Below, one piece after another: positions 57,905-64,000 of a DNA stretch of 64,000 nt. Origin of the DNA: Gammaproteobacteria bacterium (lineage in GTDB: Bacteria > Pseudomonadota > Gammaproteobacteria > Burkholderiales > Thiobacillaceae); the NCBI GenBank assembly GCA_018820765.1, contig JAHJNN010000012.1:310001-374000 (forward strand), given 5' to 3'. The notes below the pieces were generated by a model that saw only the letters and a list, made by a program, of their open reading frames with translations, was not told the origin of the DNA and searched no databases. The number at the start of each line of letters is the position of its first letter. The first letter of the stretch is position 1. Position numbers and translations under genes: made by a program.

Positions 57905-58423
57905 TTACAGCTCGCCCCTGGCCCCCGCCTGCATGATGCTGAGCAGCGACTTGCGCACCGCTTCGATGCGGACCTTCAGCGCCTCCGGCAGACGCTTTTC
58001 CTGTGCCACCGTGTCGACGTTGACGTCCATCATCACCAGCCAGCCCTGGCCCTTGGCATCCTCGATCAGGGCGATGCGGCACGGCATGTAGATGGAAAAA
58101 TCCATGTTCACGTCGATCAGATCCCTGGCCAGAACCGCGTCGCAGAACTGGAAGACGATGATGGTGCGCTGCGGCTTGCCGGTGACCGCTTCCACCTGCT
58201 TGGACATCGGAAGCTCTGCCACCAGTTGCAGATTCAGCGCATTGGCGCGCAGGCGCATCGATTCCGCCGCCTCGGCAAGGCCGACACTGCGGTCGATGGC
58301 CACCTTGTAGACGCCGCTCTCCGACGGCTCACTGGCCTTGGGCGCCGCGGCCCAGCTGGCGGGCGCGGACAGCAGCAAGGCGTTCAACACGAATCCGATG
58401 ACGGCAAATGAAGCTGTGCGCAT
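57905..58423 (-). CDS. Exported DUF302 domain protein
   Basis: A 172-residue periplasmic protein with signal peptide SFAVIGFVLNALLLSAPASWA (cut near WAA, residue 25). The DUF302 fold is visible: SVGLAEAAESMRLRANALNL, ELPMSKQVEAVTGKPQRTII, FQFCDAVLARDLIDVN, and PCRIALIEDAKGQGWLVMMD. Two cysteines flank the central strands. DUF302 proteins are frequent around sulfur and thiosulfate metabolism genes, and the function is not fixed. An AT-rich inverted repeat overlapping a TATTAT -10-like box lies just upstream and suggests repressor control. Confidence 0.85.
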   Translation of the reverse strand: MRTASFAVIGFVLNALLLSAPASWAAAPKASEPSESGVYKVAIDRSVGLAEAAESMRLRANALNLQLVAELPMSKQVEAVTGKPQRTIIVFQFCDAVLARDLIDVNMDFSIYMPCRIALIEDAKGQGWLVMMDVNVDTVAQEKRLPEALKVRIEAVRKSLLSIMQAGARGEL

Positions 58424-58442
58424 GGAAACACCCCTTTTCGAA

Positions 58443-58460
58443 TATTAGAAAATCCTAATA
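58443..58460 (-). promoter_or_regulatory. Candidate operator of the DUF302 gene
   Basis: TATTAG-six bases-CTAATA is a perfect dyad in an otherwise GC-rich genome, 20-37 bases before the ATG. It overlaps TATTAT on the minus strand (58463-58458), a fair -10 box. AT-rich palindromes of this kind are bound by small winged-helix repressors; which one is unknown. Confidence 0.55.
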
Positions 58461-58519
58461 ATACACGCAGCCCGCGGCGCGGCCCCCTGCACAAACGTGC
58501 CAGCCGGCGCGGACATGCG

Positions 58520-59701
58520 CTATACGGCGTCCTCCGCACGGCACAGCGCCAGCGCCTTCTGGTAATGCTTGCAGGCTTCGCCCGGCTGTCCGCTCTGGGT
58601 CTTCAGTTCCGCCATGCGGATGTGGCCTTCGGCGCTGGGCGCAATGGCCAGGCTGGCTTCCAGATAACTCTGCGCCTTGCCCCACAATTGCTGCACGCTG
58701 CACAGCTGCGCCAGGGTCAGCAGCAGCTGGGCGTCGCGCGGCTGGGCGGGCAGCCATTTTTCCGCCTGCTCGATCTGCCGCGCCGGATGGCTGCCGCGCA
58801 CCTCGCCGTACAGCGCCACCAGGCCTTCGTGCCACTCGCGGTTGAGCACAGCTTCCAGCACGTCGAGCGCGGTGTCGTGGCCGCCGCGCTGCATGAAGGC
58901 CCGCGCCGCCGCCCGCGCCACCAGGGGGTCGACCTTGAATTCGGCCGGAATCTTCTTCCAGTACTCCAGAAGGCCGCGGTCATCGTCGGCGCGGCGCTTG
59001 AGGTTTTCAGCATAGGCCATGCGGCGGTTCTGGTTGGCCACGCCGGCCTCCAGCGCATTGCTGCGCAGCAGCGCGTCGAGCAGGCGCTCGACCTCATCCC
59101 ACTGCCCGGTCATCTGGCGCGCCTTCAGTTCGAGCCGCAGCAGCGCGGTGTGCTGCGGCGCGATTTCCTTGGCGCGCTTGATCGCCACCAGTGCCGCCGC
59201 CGCATCCTTGGCATCGAGGCAGGCTTCGGCTTCAAACAGCTGGGCGGCCAGTTCGGCGCCATGCTCGCTGGCGTCCTGCAGATGCCGCTCGCGCTGCTTG
59301 GCGGCCCGCATTTCCTGCGCGGCGCGCGCGGCGAGCACGCGCGCCAGCCCCAGGCGCACATCGTCGCCCTGCCATTGCCCCAGCGATTGCTCGGCGTCCT
59401 GATAGCGATATTCGGCATACGCCCGGAGGCCGCCGACGAAGTTCTCGTCACGCTTTCTGGCGGCGCGCCGTTCGCGCTGTTCGCGCACGATGCTGGGCAG
59501 GTTGAGCGTGAGCACGGCCAGCCGCAGCAGCACGACGCCGCCCACCACCAGGCCGACCAGAATCAGCACGAAGCTGATGAAGGAGATTTCCATCCGCCAC
59601 GGCGGATACACCAGCACCACGTATCCGGGATCGTAGCGGCCGGCCATCGCCAGCGCGACGGCCAGCACCGCAATGATGAGCAGCGAAATCAGCCAACGCA
59701 T
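58520..59701 (-). CDS. hemY: HemY (porphyrin operon protein) with TPR repeats
   Basis: Inner-membrane protein of 393 residues at the end of the hemC-D-X-Y operon. Two N-terminal helices (WLISLLIIAVLAVALAMAGR; FVLILVGLVVGGVVLLRLAV) are followed by a TPR-rich region, including EAEACLDAKDAAAALVAIKR and WGKAQSYLEASLAIAPSAEG. Despite the old name it is unrelated to the protoporphyrinogen oxidase HemY of Bacillus. The ATG at 59701 shares one base with the hemX stop. Its role in tetrapyrrole synthesis is not defined. Confidence 0.93.
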   Translation of the reverse strand: MRWLISLLIIAVLAVALAMAGRYDPGYVVLVYPPWRMEISFISFVLILVGLVVGGVVLLRLAVLTLNLPSIVREQRERRAARKRDENFVGGLRAYAEYRYQDAEQSLGQWQGDDVRLGLARVLAARAAQEMRAAKQRERHLQDASEHGAELAAQLFEAEACLDAKDAAAALVAIKRAKEIAPQHTALLRLELKARQMTGQWDEVERLLDALLRSNALEAGVANQNRRMAYAENLKRRADDDRGLLEYWKKIPAEFKVDPLVARAAARAFMQRGGHDTALDVLEAVLNREWHEGLVALYGEVRGSHPARQIEQAEKWLPAQPRDAQLLLTLAQLCSVQQLWGKAQSYLEASLAIAPSAEGHIRMAELKTQSGQPGEACKHYQKALALCRAEDAV

Positions 59702-60735
59702 CAGCGGTCCCCCTTGGAGGCGTCGAGCGCGGCGAGGCTGGCGTCGATGCCGGGCAATGTCTGGGCGATCTGCAGGCCGGACAGGCGCTGAATATCCTTG
59801 AGCGCAGCGGCGACACCGGCATCGCGGGTGTTGAAGTAGCGGTTCAGCATGGCCGACACCGCGCTGAGATCGGCCTGAAATGCGGCCTGATCCTGCGCCA
59901 GCAGCGCCAGCCGCGCCGACAGCAGGCGCAGGCGCAGATTCTCGCGCAGGAAATAGGCTTGTTCCGGCGGCAGCAGCACCGCTTCGTTGCCCTCGACCCG
60001 GCGGATCTGCACCAAGCGCTTCAGCTCGGCCCACAGCTCCTGGCCGATGTCGGCGGTCCGCCTGCCGGTGCGCGGCGCCGGCACCGCTTCGGAAGCCTGT
60101 GCGCTCGCCAGCGGCCAGCCGGCATGGCGCGCCACCAGCGCCTCGATGCGCGCGCTGGCGCCCACTTCGTCGTGCGAGGGCACCGCGCGCAGCTTGGCCA
60201 GATCCGCTGCGATGGCCCGGCGCAACGCGGTGAACTGCGGCTTGTTGAGGCGCTGCAGGCGGGTGTCTGCGCCTTCCAGCGCGATGATCGCGGCCTTGAC
60301 GTTGCCTGCCAGCTGCAACTGCTGCGAGGCGCTGAGCAGCACCTGCTCGATTTCGGCCAGCGCCCACTGGTCGCGCCCTTGCGACAGGTCCTTGTAGAGC
60401 GCCTCCAGCGACAGCTGCTGCTGCTGCGAGGCGGCCATCTGGCTTTCGATGTGGCCGACCTTTTCGCCGATCTGCCGCATCGCATCGTCCGCGTTGCGCG
60501 CCAGCAGGCGGGTTTCGCTTGTTTCCTTGCCGGTTTCGGCGAGCCGGCGCCCCAGCTCGGTCTTCAGGTCGCGGATGCGCTCGCGGCTGTCGAACCAGGA
60601 CCAGGCTGCGGCTGCCAGCGCCAGCGCGGCAAACAGCAGCGCGACCATCGCCACCGGCGAGACGGAATGGCGCGCGTCTGCCTGAGCCGGTGCAACGGCA
60701 GTTTGCGGGACGGAGGTTTCTGGGGTGTCGTTCAT
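59701..60735 (-). CDS. hemX: HemX family protein
   Basis: A 344-residue single-span membrane protein, often mislabelled uroporphyrinogen-III methyltransferase; it has no methyltransferase domain. The membrane helix is at about residues 28-47 (VAMVALLFAALALAAAAWSW), followed by a coiled-coil region (SRERIRDLKTELGRRLAETG and SETRLLARNADDAMRQIGEK). The C-domain contains DQWALAEIEQVLLSASQQLQ and YFLRENLRLRLLSARLALLA. Sits between hemD and hemY. Confidence 0.93.
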   Translation of the reverse strand: MNDTPETSVPQTAVAPAQADARHSVSPVAMVALLFAALALAAAAWSWFDSRERIRDLKTELGRRLAETGKETSETRLLARNADDAMRQIGEKVGHIESQMAASQQQQLSLEALYKDLSQGRDQWALAEIEQVLLSASQQLQLAGNVKAAIIALEGADTRLQRLNKPQFTALRRAIAADLAKLRAVPSHDEVGASARIEALVARHAGWPLASAQASEAVPAPRTGRRTADIGQELWAELKRLVQIRRVEGNEAVLLPPEQAYFLRENLRLRLLSARLALLAQDQAAFQADLSAVSAMLNRYFNTRDAGVAAALKDIQRLSGLQIAQTLPGIDASLAALDASKGDR

Positions 60736-60737
60736 TT

Positions 60738-61637
60738 TTAGAACCTGTTCTCATTCCTGAACCAGTTAAGCAGGCCTTCCATCAAGCCGGCGTCGCCACC
60801 CGGCGTGGCGATCACGCGGGCAATGCCGAAGCGGCGGGCCGCTTCGGCGATTTTCTCATGCGGGGCGAAAAGCGGGGTACCCGCCAGCAGCGGTGCGCCC
60901 GCTTCGCCCAGCAGTGCGGCCAGATTGCGCAGCGTCTCCGCGCTGGTGACAGTCACCGCATCGATGCCGCCCGCCTGCCAGCGCGCCAGCAGCGGCGCGG
61001 CATCGACCTGCGGCCGCACGCGCCGGTAGCATTCCAGGAAATGCACCTCTGCCCCGCGCGCAGTGAGCGTGTCGGCCAGCAGGGCACGGCCGCCGACGCC
61101 GCGAACGATCACCACCCGCTTGCCTGCCATGTCCTGCAGTTGCGGCAGCGCCAGCAGCGCTTCGCTGTCGTGGTTGATCGGTGTGGGCGGGCTCAGCCCA
61201 ACGTTCGCCCCCTCTACCGCTTGGGGGGGATAAGCAGCGACTTGCCCGCTTGCGGGCTTAGTCGATTGCTTAGTAGTTCCATCAGGGTTGGGGAGGAGGG
61301 AGTCCCCCGGCGTAATAACATTTGAAACGCCCGCCGCCCGCAGCGCACGCGCCGTGCCCGGCCCCACCGCAAACACCTCGGTCGCAGCCGGCAAGCCGCC
61401 GCCCGCCTGGATCGCCGCCATGCCGAACTGCGCCGCATTGGGGCTGATGAAAATCGCGATGTCGGCATTCCGCAGCTGCGCCAGCGGCGCGGCCAGGGCC
61501 TCGACCGGAACGACCTCGATATCGAGCGCCGGGAACGCAAACGCTACCCCGCCGGCCGCATCGATCATGTCCACCAGCGCGGCCGTCTGATGGGCCGGCC
61601 GCGTGACCAGCACGGTGCGTCCGGCCAGCGGCCGCAT
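60738..61637 (-). CDS. hemD: Uroporphyrinogen-III synthase
   Basis: Closes hydroxymethylbilane to uroporphyrinogen III. N-terminus RPLAGRTVLVTRPAHQTAAL; then DIAIFISPNAAQFGMAAI near 57, VFAVGPGTARALRAAG near 87, VVIVRGVGGRALLADTLTAR near 170 and GIDAVTVTSAETLRNLAALL near 213. The ~299 residues exceed the usual ~250 because about 45 residues between the TARALRAAG helix and LLALPQL are encoded by inserted repeats, still in frame. ATG at 61637 shares its base with the hemC stop; a GTG one codon earlier is possible. Confidence 0.92.
   Translation of the reverse strand: MRPLAGRTVLVTRPAHQTAALVDMIDAAGGVAFAFPALDIEVVPVEALAAPLAQLRNADIAIFISPNAAQFGMAAIQAGGGLPAATEVFAVGPGTARALRAAGVSNVITPGDSLLPNPDGTTKQSTKPASGQVAAYPPQAVEGANVGLSPPTPINHDSEALLALPQLQDMAGKRVVIVRGVGGRALLADTLTARGAEVHFLECYRRVRPQVDAAPLLARWQAGGIDAVTVTSAETLRNLAALLGEAGAPLLAGTPLFAPHEKIAEAARRFGIARVIATPGGDAGLMEGLLNWFRNENRF
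61192..61300 (-). repeat. Coding palindromic repeat in hemD, split by a nested REP element
   Basis: On the minus strand the ends (CCTCCCCAACCCT and AGAGGGGGCGAACG) are the same as the two halves of the xerC element, in the same reading frame (LLPNP ... PPQAVEGANVG against LPNPPPQAGEGAN in xerC). Between them an insert encodes DGTTKQSTKPASGQVAAY, which contains the REP-like hairpin. Confidence 0.85.
61234..61270 (+). repeat. REP-like palindromic element, copy 2 (inside hemD)
   Basis: CAGCGACTTGCCCGC-TT-GCGGGCTTAGTCGATTG, stem CGACT/AGTCG plus GCCCGC/GCGGGC. Its partner at 36688-36724 has GCCGC/GCGGC at the same place, so both arms changed together. Confidence 0.85.
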
Positions 61638-62554
61638 CACGGCAAAGCGTCGAGAATGGCGCGCGCGCCCCGCGCCAGCAACTTGTCGGCGAGCGCCTGG
61701 CCGACCGCCTCGGGATCAGCCGCGTCGCCTGTCGCAGCGTCGTGGATGAAGCTGCTGCCGTCCGGGTTCGCCACGAAGCCGTTCAGCACCAGGCGGCCGT
61801 CCTGCAGCACGGCGTGCGCGCCCAGCGGCACCTGGCAGCTGCCGCCCAGCACGCGGCTGACCTGGCGCTCGGCGCGCACGCAGGCGGCGGTTTCGGGATG
61901 GTTGAGCGCGGCGAGCATGGCGGCCACGTCGGCATTGCCGCTCACGATCTCGATGCCGAGCGCGCCCTGGCCGGCGGCGGGAATGCTGTCTTCGACGGAA
62001 AGCAGGCTTTTGATGCGCTCGCCGAGGCCGAGCCGTTTCAGGCCGGCGGCGGCGAGCAGGATGGCGTCGAACTGGCCCTCGTCGAGTTTTTTCAGGCGCG
62101 TGCCGACGTTGCCGCGCAGCGGCTTCACCAGCAGGTGCGGGTAGCGCGCGCGCAACTGCGCTTCGCGGCGCAGACTGGAGGTGCCGACCACGGCACCGGG
62201 CGGCAGGTCGGACAGGCGCTCGAATCGGTTCGACACGAAGGCGTCGCGCGGATCCTCGCGCTCGCCGATCACCGCCAGTTCGAACCCGGGCGGCAGATCC
62301 ATCGGCACGTCCTTCATCGAGTGCACCGCGAGGTCGGCCTGGCCGGCTTCCAGCGCCACTTCGAGCTCCTTGACGAACAGGCCCTTGCCGCCGACCTTGG
62401 ACAGCGTGACGTCGAGGATCTGGTCACCGCGCGTGGTCATGCCCAGAATGTTGACCGTGCAGCCCGGATGCAGCGCGGCAAGGCGGTCTCGGATATGCTC
62501 CGCCTGCCACATGGCAAGGGCACTTTCACGGGAGGCAATGGTCAGGGTGTGCAT
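61637..62554 (-). CDS. hemC: Porphobilinogen deaminase (hydroxymethylbilane synthase)
   Basis: Polymerises four porphobilinogens to hydroxymethylbilane. The 305-residue protein has [20 protein letters not shown] at the start, [20 protein letters not shown] with [11 protein letters not shown] near 78, [11 protein letters not shown] near 145, GQGALGIE near 205, and the cofactor-Cys region [15 protein letters not shown] near 238. I use the ATG at 62554; the frame extends upstream but without family residues. First gene of hemC-D-X-Y, divergent from the thioredoxin-like gene. Confidence 0.97.
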   Translation of the reverse strand: MHTLTIASRESALAMWQAEHIRDRLAALHPGCTVNILGMTTRGDQILDVTLSKVGGKGLFVKELEVALEAGQADLAVHSMKDVPMDLPPGFELAVIGEREDPRDAFVSNRFERLSDLPPGAVVGTSSLRREAQLRARYPHLLVKPLRGNVGTRLKKLDEGQFDAILLAAAGLKRLGLGERIKSLLSVEDSIPAAGQGALGIEIVSGNADVAAMLAALNHPETAACVRAERQVSRVLGGSCQVPLGAHAVLQDGRLVLNGFVANPDGSSFIHDAATGDAADPEAVGQALADKLLARGARAILDALP

Positions 62555-62647
62555 GGCGGGTAATATTGGACTGTTTGATTTGGCAAAGGATGACGCGACA
62601 CTCACGGCCATGACGTGTCTGCATCCACCTGAAGGGACGACTACACA

Positions 62648-63130
62648 ATGATGCGACTGATCGCAGCCTGGGGCCTGATTTTAGCATGGGGCCTGACCCT
62701 GCCCGCGGGCGCCCACGCGGCGGCCAGCCTGGTCCATGCGAAGAATTTCCAGTCCGACGCGCAGACCGCCGTCAAGCGCCGGGTGCCCATCCTGGTGCTG
62801 TTCAGCACCCCCGGCTGTCCGTATTGCGAGCAGGTCAAGCGCGATTACCTGGTGCCCATGCACACGGACCGGGCCTACCGCAACCGCGTCATCATCCGCG
62901 AAGTCACCGTCAATGCCACCACGCCGCTGACCGGCTTCGATGGCGCCTCCACCACCGAAGGCGCGTTTGCCGCCGCCAACAAGGTGTTCATGGTCCCCAC
63001 CGTGATGGTGTTCGACACCCAGGGCGCGGCGGCCAGCGAAGCCATCGTCGGCCTGCTGATCCCCGACTTCTACTTCGGCTATCTGGAGGCCGCCATCGAC
63101 CAGGGCCTGGGCAAGGTGCGCGGCAACTAG
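62648..63130 (+). CDS. Exported thioredoxin-fold protein (SoxW-like)
   Basis: A 160-residue periplasmic protein with signal peptide [21 protein letters not shown] (cut near AHA, residue 24). The active site is CPYC in [20 protein letters not shown], and the cis-Pro loop is MVPTVMVFD near 116. The CPYC pair and single-domain layout resemble the SoxW and DsbE-like reductants of sulfur oxidisers; the partner is unknown. Second ATG at 62651 is an alternative start. Confidence 0.85.
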   Translation: MMRLIAAWGLILAWGLTLPAGAHAAASLVHAKNFQSDAQTAVKRRVPILVLFSTPGCPYCEQVKRDYLVPMHTDRAYRNRVIIREVTVNATTPLTGFDGASTTEGAFAAANKVFMVPTVMVFDTQGAAASEAIVGLLIPDFYFGYLEAAIDQGLGKVRGN

Positions 63131-63176
63131 GCCGCCGTTCCCTGCAACAACTGCACGCAGGAACCCTGTCGTACTA

Positions 63177-63394
63177 GTGTCGTGAATCAGAAATATCGAA
63201 ACATAAAACGGCGTCTTTTTCCGCGTGGCGGCGTTGCTCGTCGTTGCCATAGACCGAACGATGTCGCCCACCCGCAAGGGGTAGGCCGTGGTTGTAAAGC
63301 CGATAAATCGGCAACAACCACGCTCTCCTCGCGCCTTGCCCTGCGAAAAAATCCATCCGTTTTATTTTGTTCCCCTATTTCTGATTCACGACAC
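63177..63394. mobile_element. 218-bp MITE with 19-bp terminal inverted repeats
   Basis: GTGTCGTGAATCAGAAATA at 63177-63195 is repeated exactly, inverted, at 63376-63394. The element is flanked by C-TA on the left and TA-G on the right: a CTAG target with TA duplicated, the mode of IS630-type transposition. Inside lies a long hairpin (GTGGTTG/CAACCAC around GCCGAT-AA-ATCGGC, about 63290-63331). No transposase reading frame is present, so it is non-autonomous. Confidence 0.88.
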
Positions 63395-63398
63395 TAGA

Positions 63399-63416
63399 AT
63401 CCCTGCCATGCAGGGA
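63399..63416. repeat. Small palindrome before the response regulator
   Basis: TCCCTGC-CAT-GCAGGGA, a perfect 7-bp stem ending about 9 bases before the start codon at 63425. It could be an operator or a translation-control hairpin. Confidence 0.45.
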
Positions 63417-63424
63417 GCGCCCAC

Positions 63425-64000
63425 ATGAAAACGCTGTTGGCCGACGACCATCCGCTGATGCGCGAAGGGGTGCGGCTGGTGTTGTCGCAGCTTGAGCCGC
63501 CGGTCGAGATCATCGACGCCCACGATTACCCCAGCCTGTTTGCGCAGGCCGCCGGACATGCCGACCTCGATCTGGCGCTGGTCGACCTCAACATGCCCGG
63601 CTTCGTCGGCTTCCAAGGCATCTCCCAGTTCCGCAACCGCTTTCCCGACATCCCGCTGGTGGTGCTGTCCGCCTCGGAGTCGTCGCACGACATCCGCAGC
63701 GCGCTGGAAGCCGGCGCGCTCGGCTACATCCCCAAGGCCGCCCCCGCTTCTGAAATGCTGGCCGCGTTGCGGCAGGTACTGGCGGGCGACATCTACGTAC
63801 CGGTCTGCCTGGGCAACAGCAATGGCGGCCTGCATACGGTGGCGCCCGCTGACTTCGCGGCGCTGCAGCACAGCGGGCTGACCGCGCGCCAGCTCGAAGT
63901 GGCCCGCCTGCTGGCGCAAGGCTGCGCCAACAAGGCCATCGGCGGCATGCTGGCGATGTCGGAAGGCACGGTGAAAGTGCATATGGCCGCGATCTTCAAG
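63425..64000 (+). CDS. NarL/FixJ-type response regulator (3' end outside window)
   Basis: First 192 residues of a two-domain regulator. The receiver has LLADDHPLMREGVRLVL with the acidic pair, the phospho-Asp in LALVDLNMPGFVG near residue 57, LVVLSASESSHD and the Lys in GYIPKAAPASEML. The LuxR-type DNA-binding helix-turn-helix follows: GLTARQLEVARLLAQGCANK then MSEGTVKVHMAAIFK, cut by the window edge. A GGGAG site precedes the ATG. The cognate kinase is not in the window. Its promoter region has been entered by the MITE 30 bases upstream. Confidence 0.93.
   Translation, partial: MKTLLADDHPLMREGVRLVLSQLEPPVEIIDAHDYPSLFAQAAGHADLDLALVDLNMPGFVGFQGISQFRNRFPDIPLVVLSASESSHDIRSALEAGALGYIPKAAPASEMLAALRQVLAGDIYVPVCLGNSNGGLHTVAPADFAALQHSGLTARQLEVARLLAQGCANKAIGGMLAMSEGTVKVHMAAIFK

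Noticed and set aside
63182..63397. A 71-codon frame across the MITE
   Set aside because: It is created by the terminal repeats and lacks a ribosome site; the element is non-coding.

Overview
The window is a stretch of GC-rich (roughly 65 %) chromosome from a betaproteobacterium. The gene set and order (metK-ahcY-small membrane protein-metF, hslVU, pilGHIJ-pilL, hemCDXY, dsbD next to cutA, hemL followed by a DsrS-like gene) and the sulfur- and redox-flavoured genes (rubredoxin, DUF302 protein, SoxW-like thioredoxin, probable DsrS) suggest a sulfur oxidiser of the Thiobacillus type. The genus is an inference; no rRNA or tRNA gene was found. Most of the window is dense core chromosome with ATGA/GTGA overlaps. 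No prophage, CRISPR array or complete insertion sequence is visible.

Layout. 1-9.6 kb: the 5' part of glnA with a sigma-54 promoter and two NtrC sites, a rhodanese, then the run aroE-mtgA-mgtE-msbA-ttcA, a secreted protein, an AGT-type aminotransferase and a frameshifted small gene. 10-16 kb: a Tat-exported PhoD phosphatase, then the S-adenosylmethionine cycle on the minus strand (metK, a SAH riboswitch, ahcY, a small membrane protein, metF). 16-21 kb: two lipid A-type acyltransferases, GNAT, CoA-binding protein, dapF, DUF484 and xerC, almost all overlapping. 21-25.5 kb: a GGDEF-EAL protein and a lipoprotein/PPK2 pair. 25.7-30.9 kb: a metal-homeostasis-like run (zinc-finger-less DksA, COG0523 GTPase, yidD, small exported protein, porin-like barrel, metal-binding protein, ABC-3 permease) with no ATPase gene. 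31-38 kb: a duplicated helix-STAS protein, hslVU, a UPF0114 protein, a 610-residue helical-repeat protein and a family of uncertain identity. 38-47.4 kb: the twitching-motility chemosensory operon pilG-H-I-J-pilL. 47.5-57.8 kb: an exported protein, rubredoxin, thiD-thiE-hemL-dsrS-like, dsbD with a doubled N-terminal domain, cutA, fxsA, an epimerase and a 2Fe-2S flavin reductase. 57.9-64 kb: a DUF302 protein, hemC-D-X-Y, a thioredoxin-like protein, a 218-bp MITE and the start of a LuxR-type response regulator.

The most informative non-coding signals are the glnA sigma-54/NtrC architecture, the SAH riboswitch with a plausible switching stem, an IS630-style MITE in a CTAG target, a REP-like hairpin present twice with compensatory base changes, and a palindromic repeat that sits in frame inside xerC and hemD (a related one in fxsA). 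In hemD the REP hairpin is nested inside that coding repeat.

No wholly new system can be demonstrated from sequence alone. The best candidates for new biology are the ATPase-less metal uptake run, the duplicated helix-STAS protein, the 610-residue orphan and the coding repeats.
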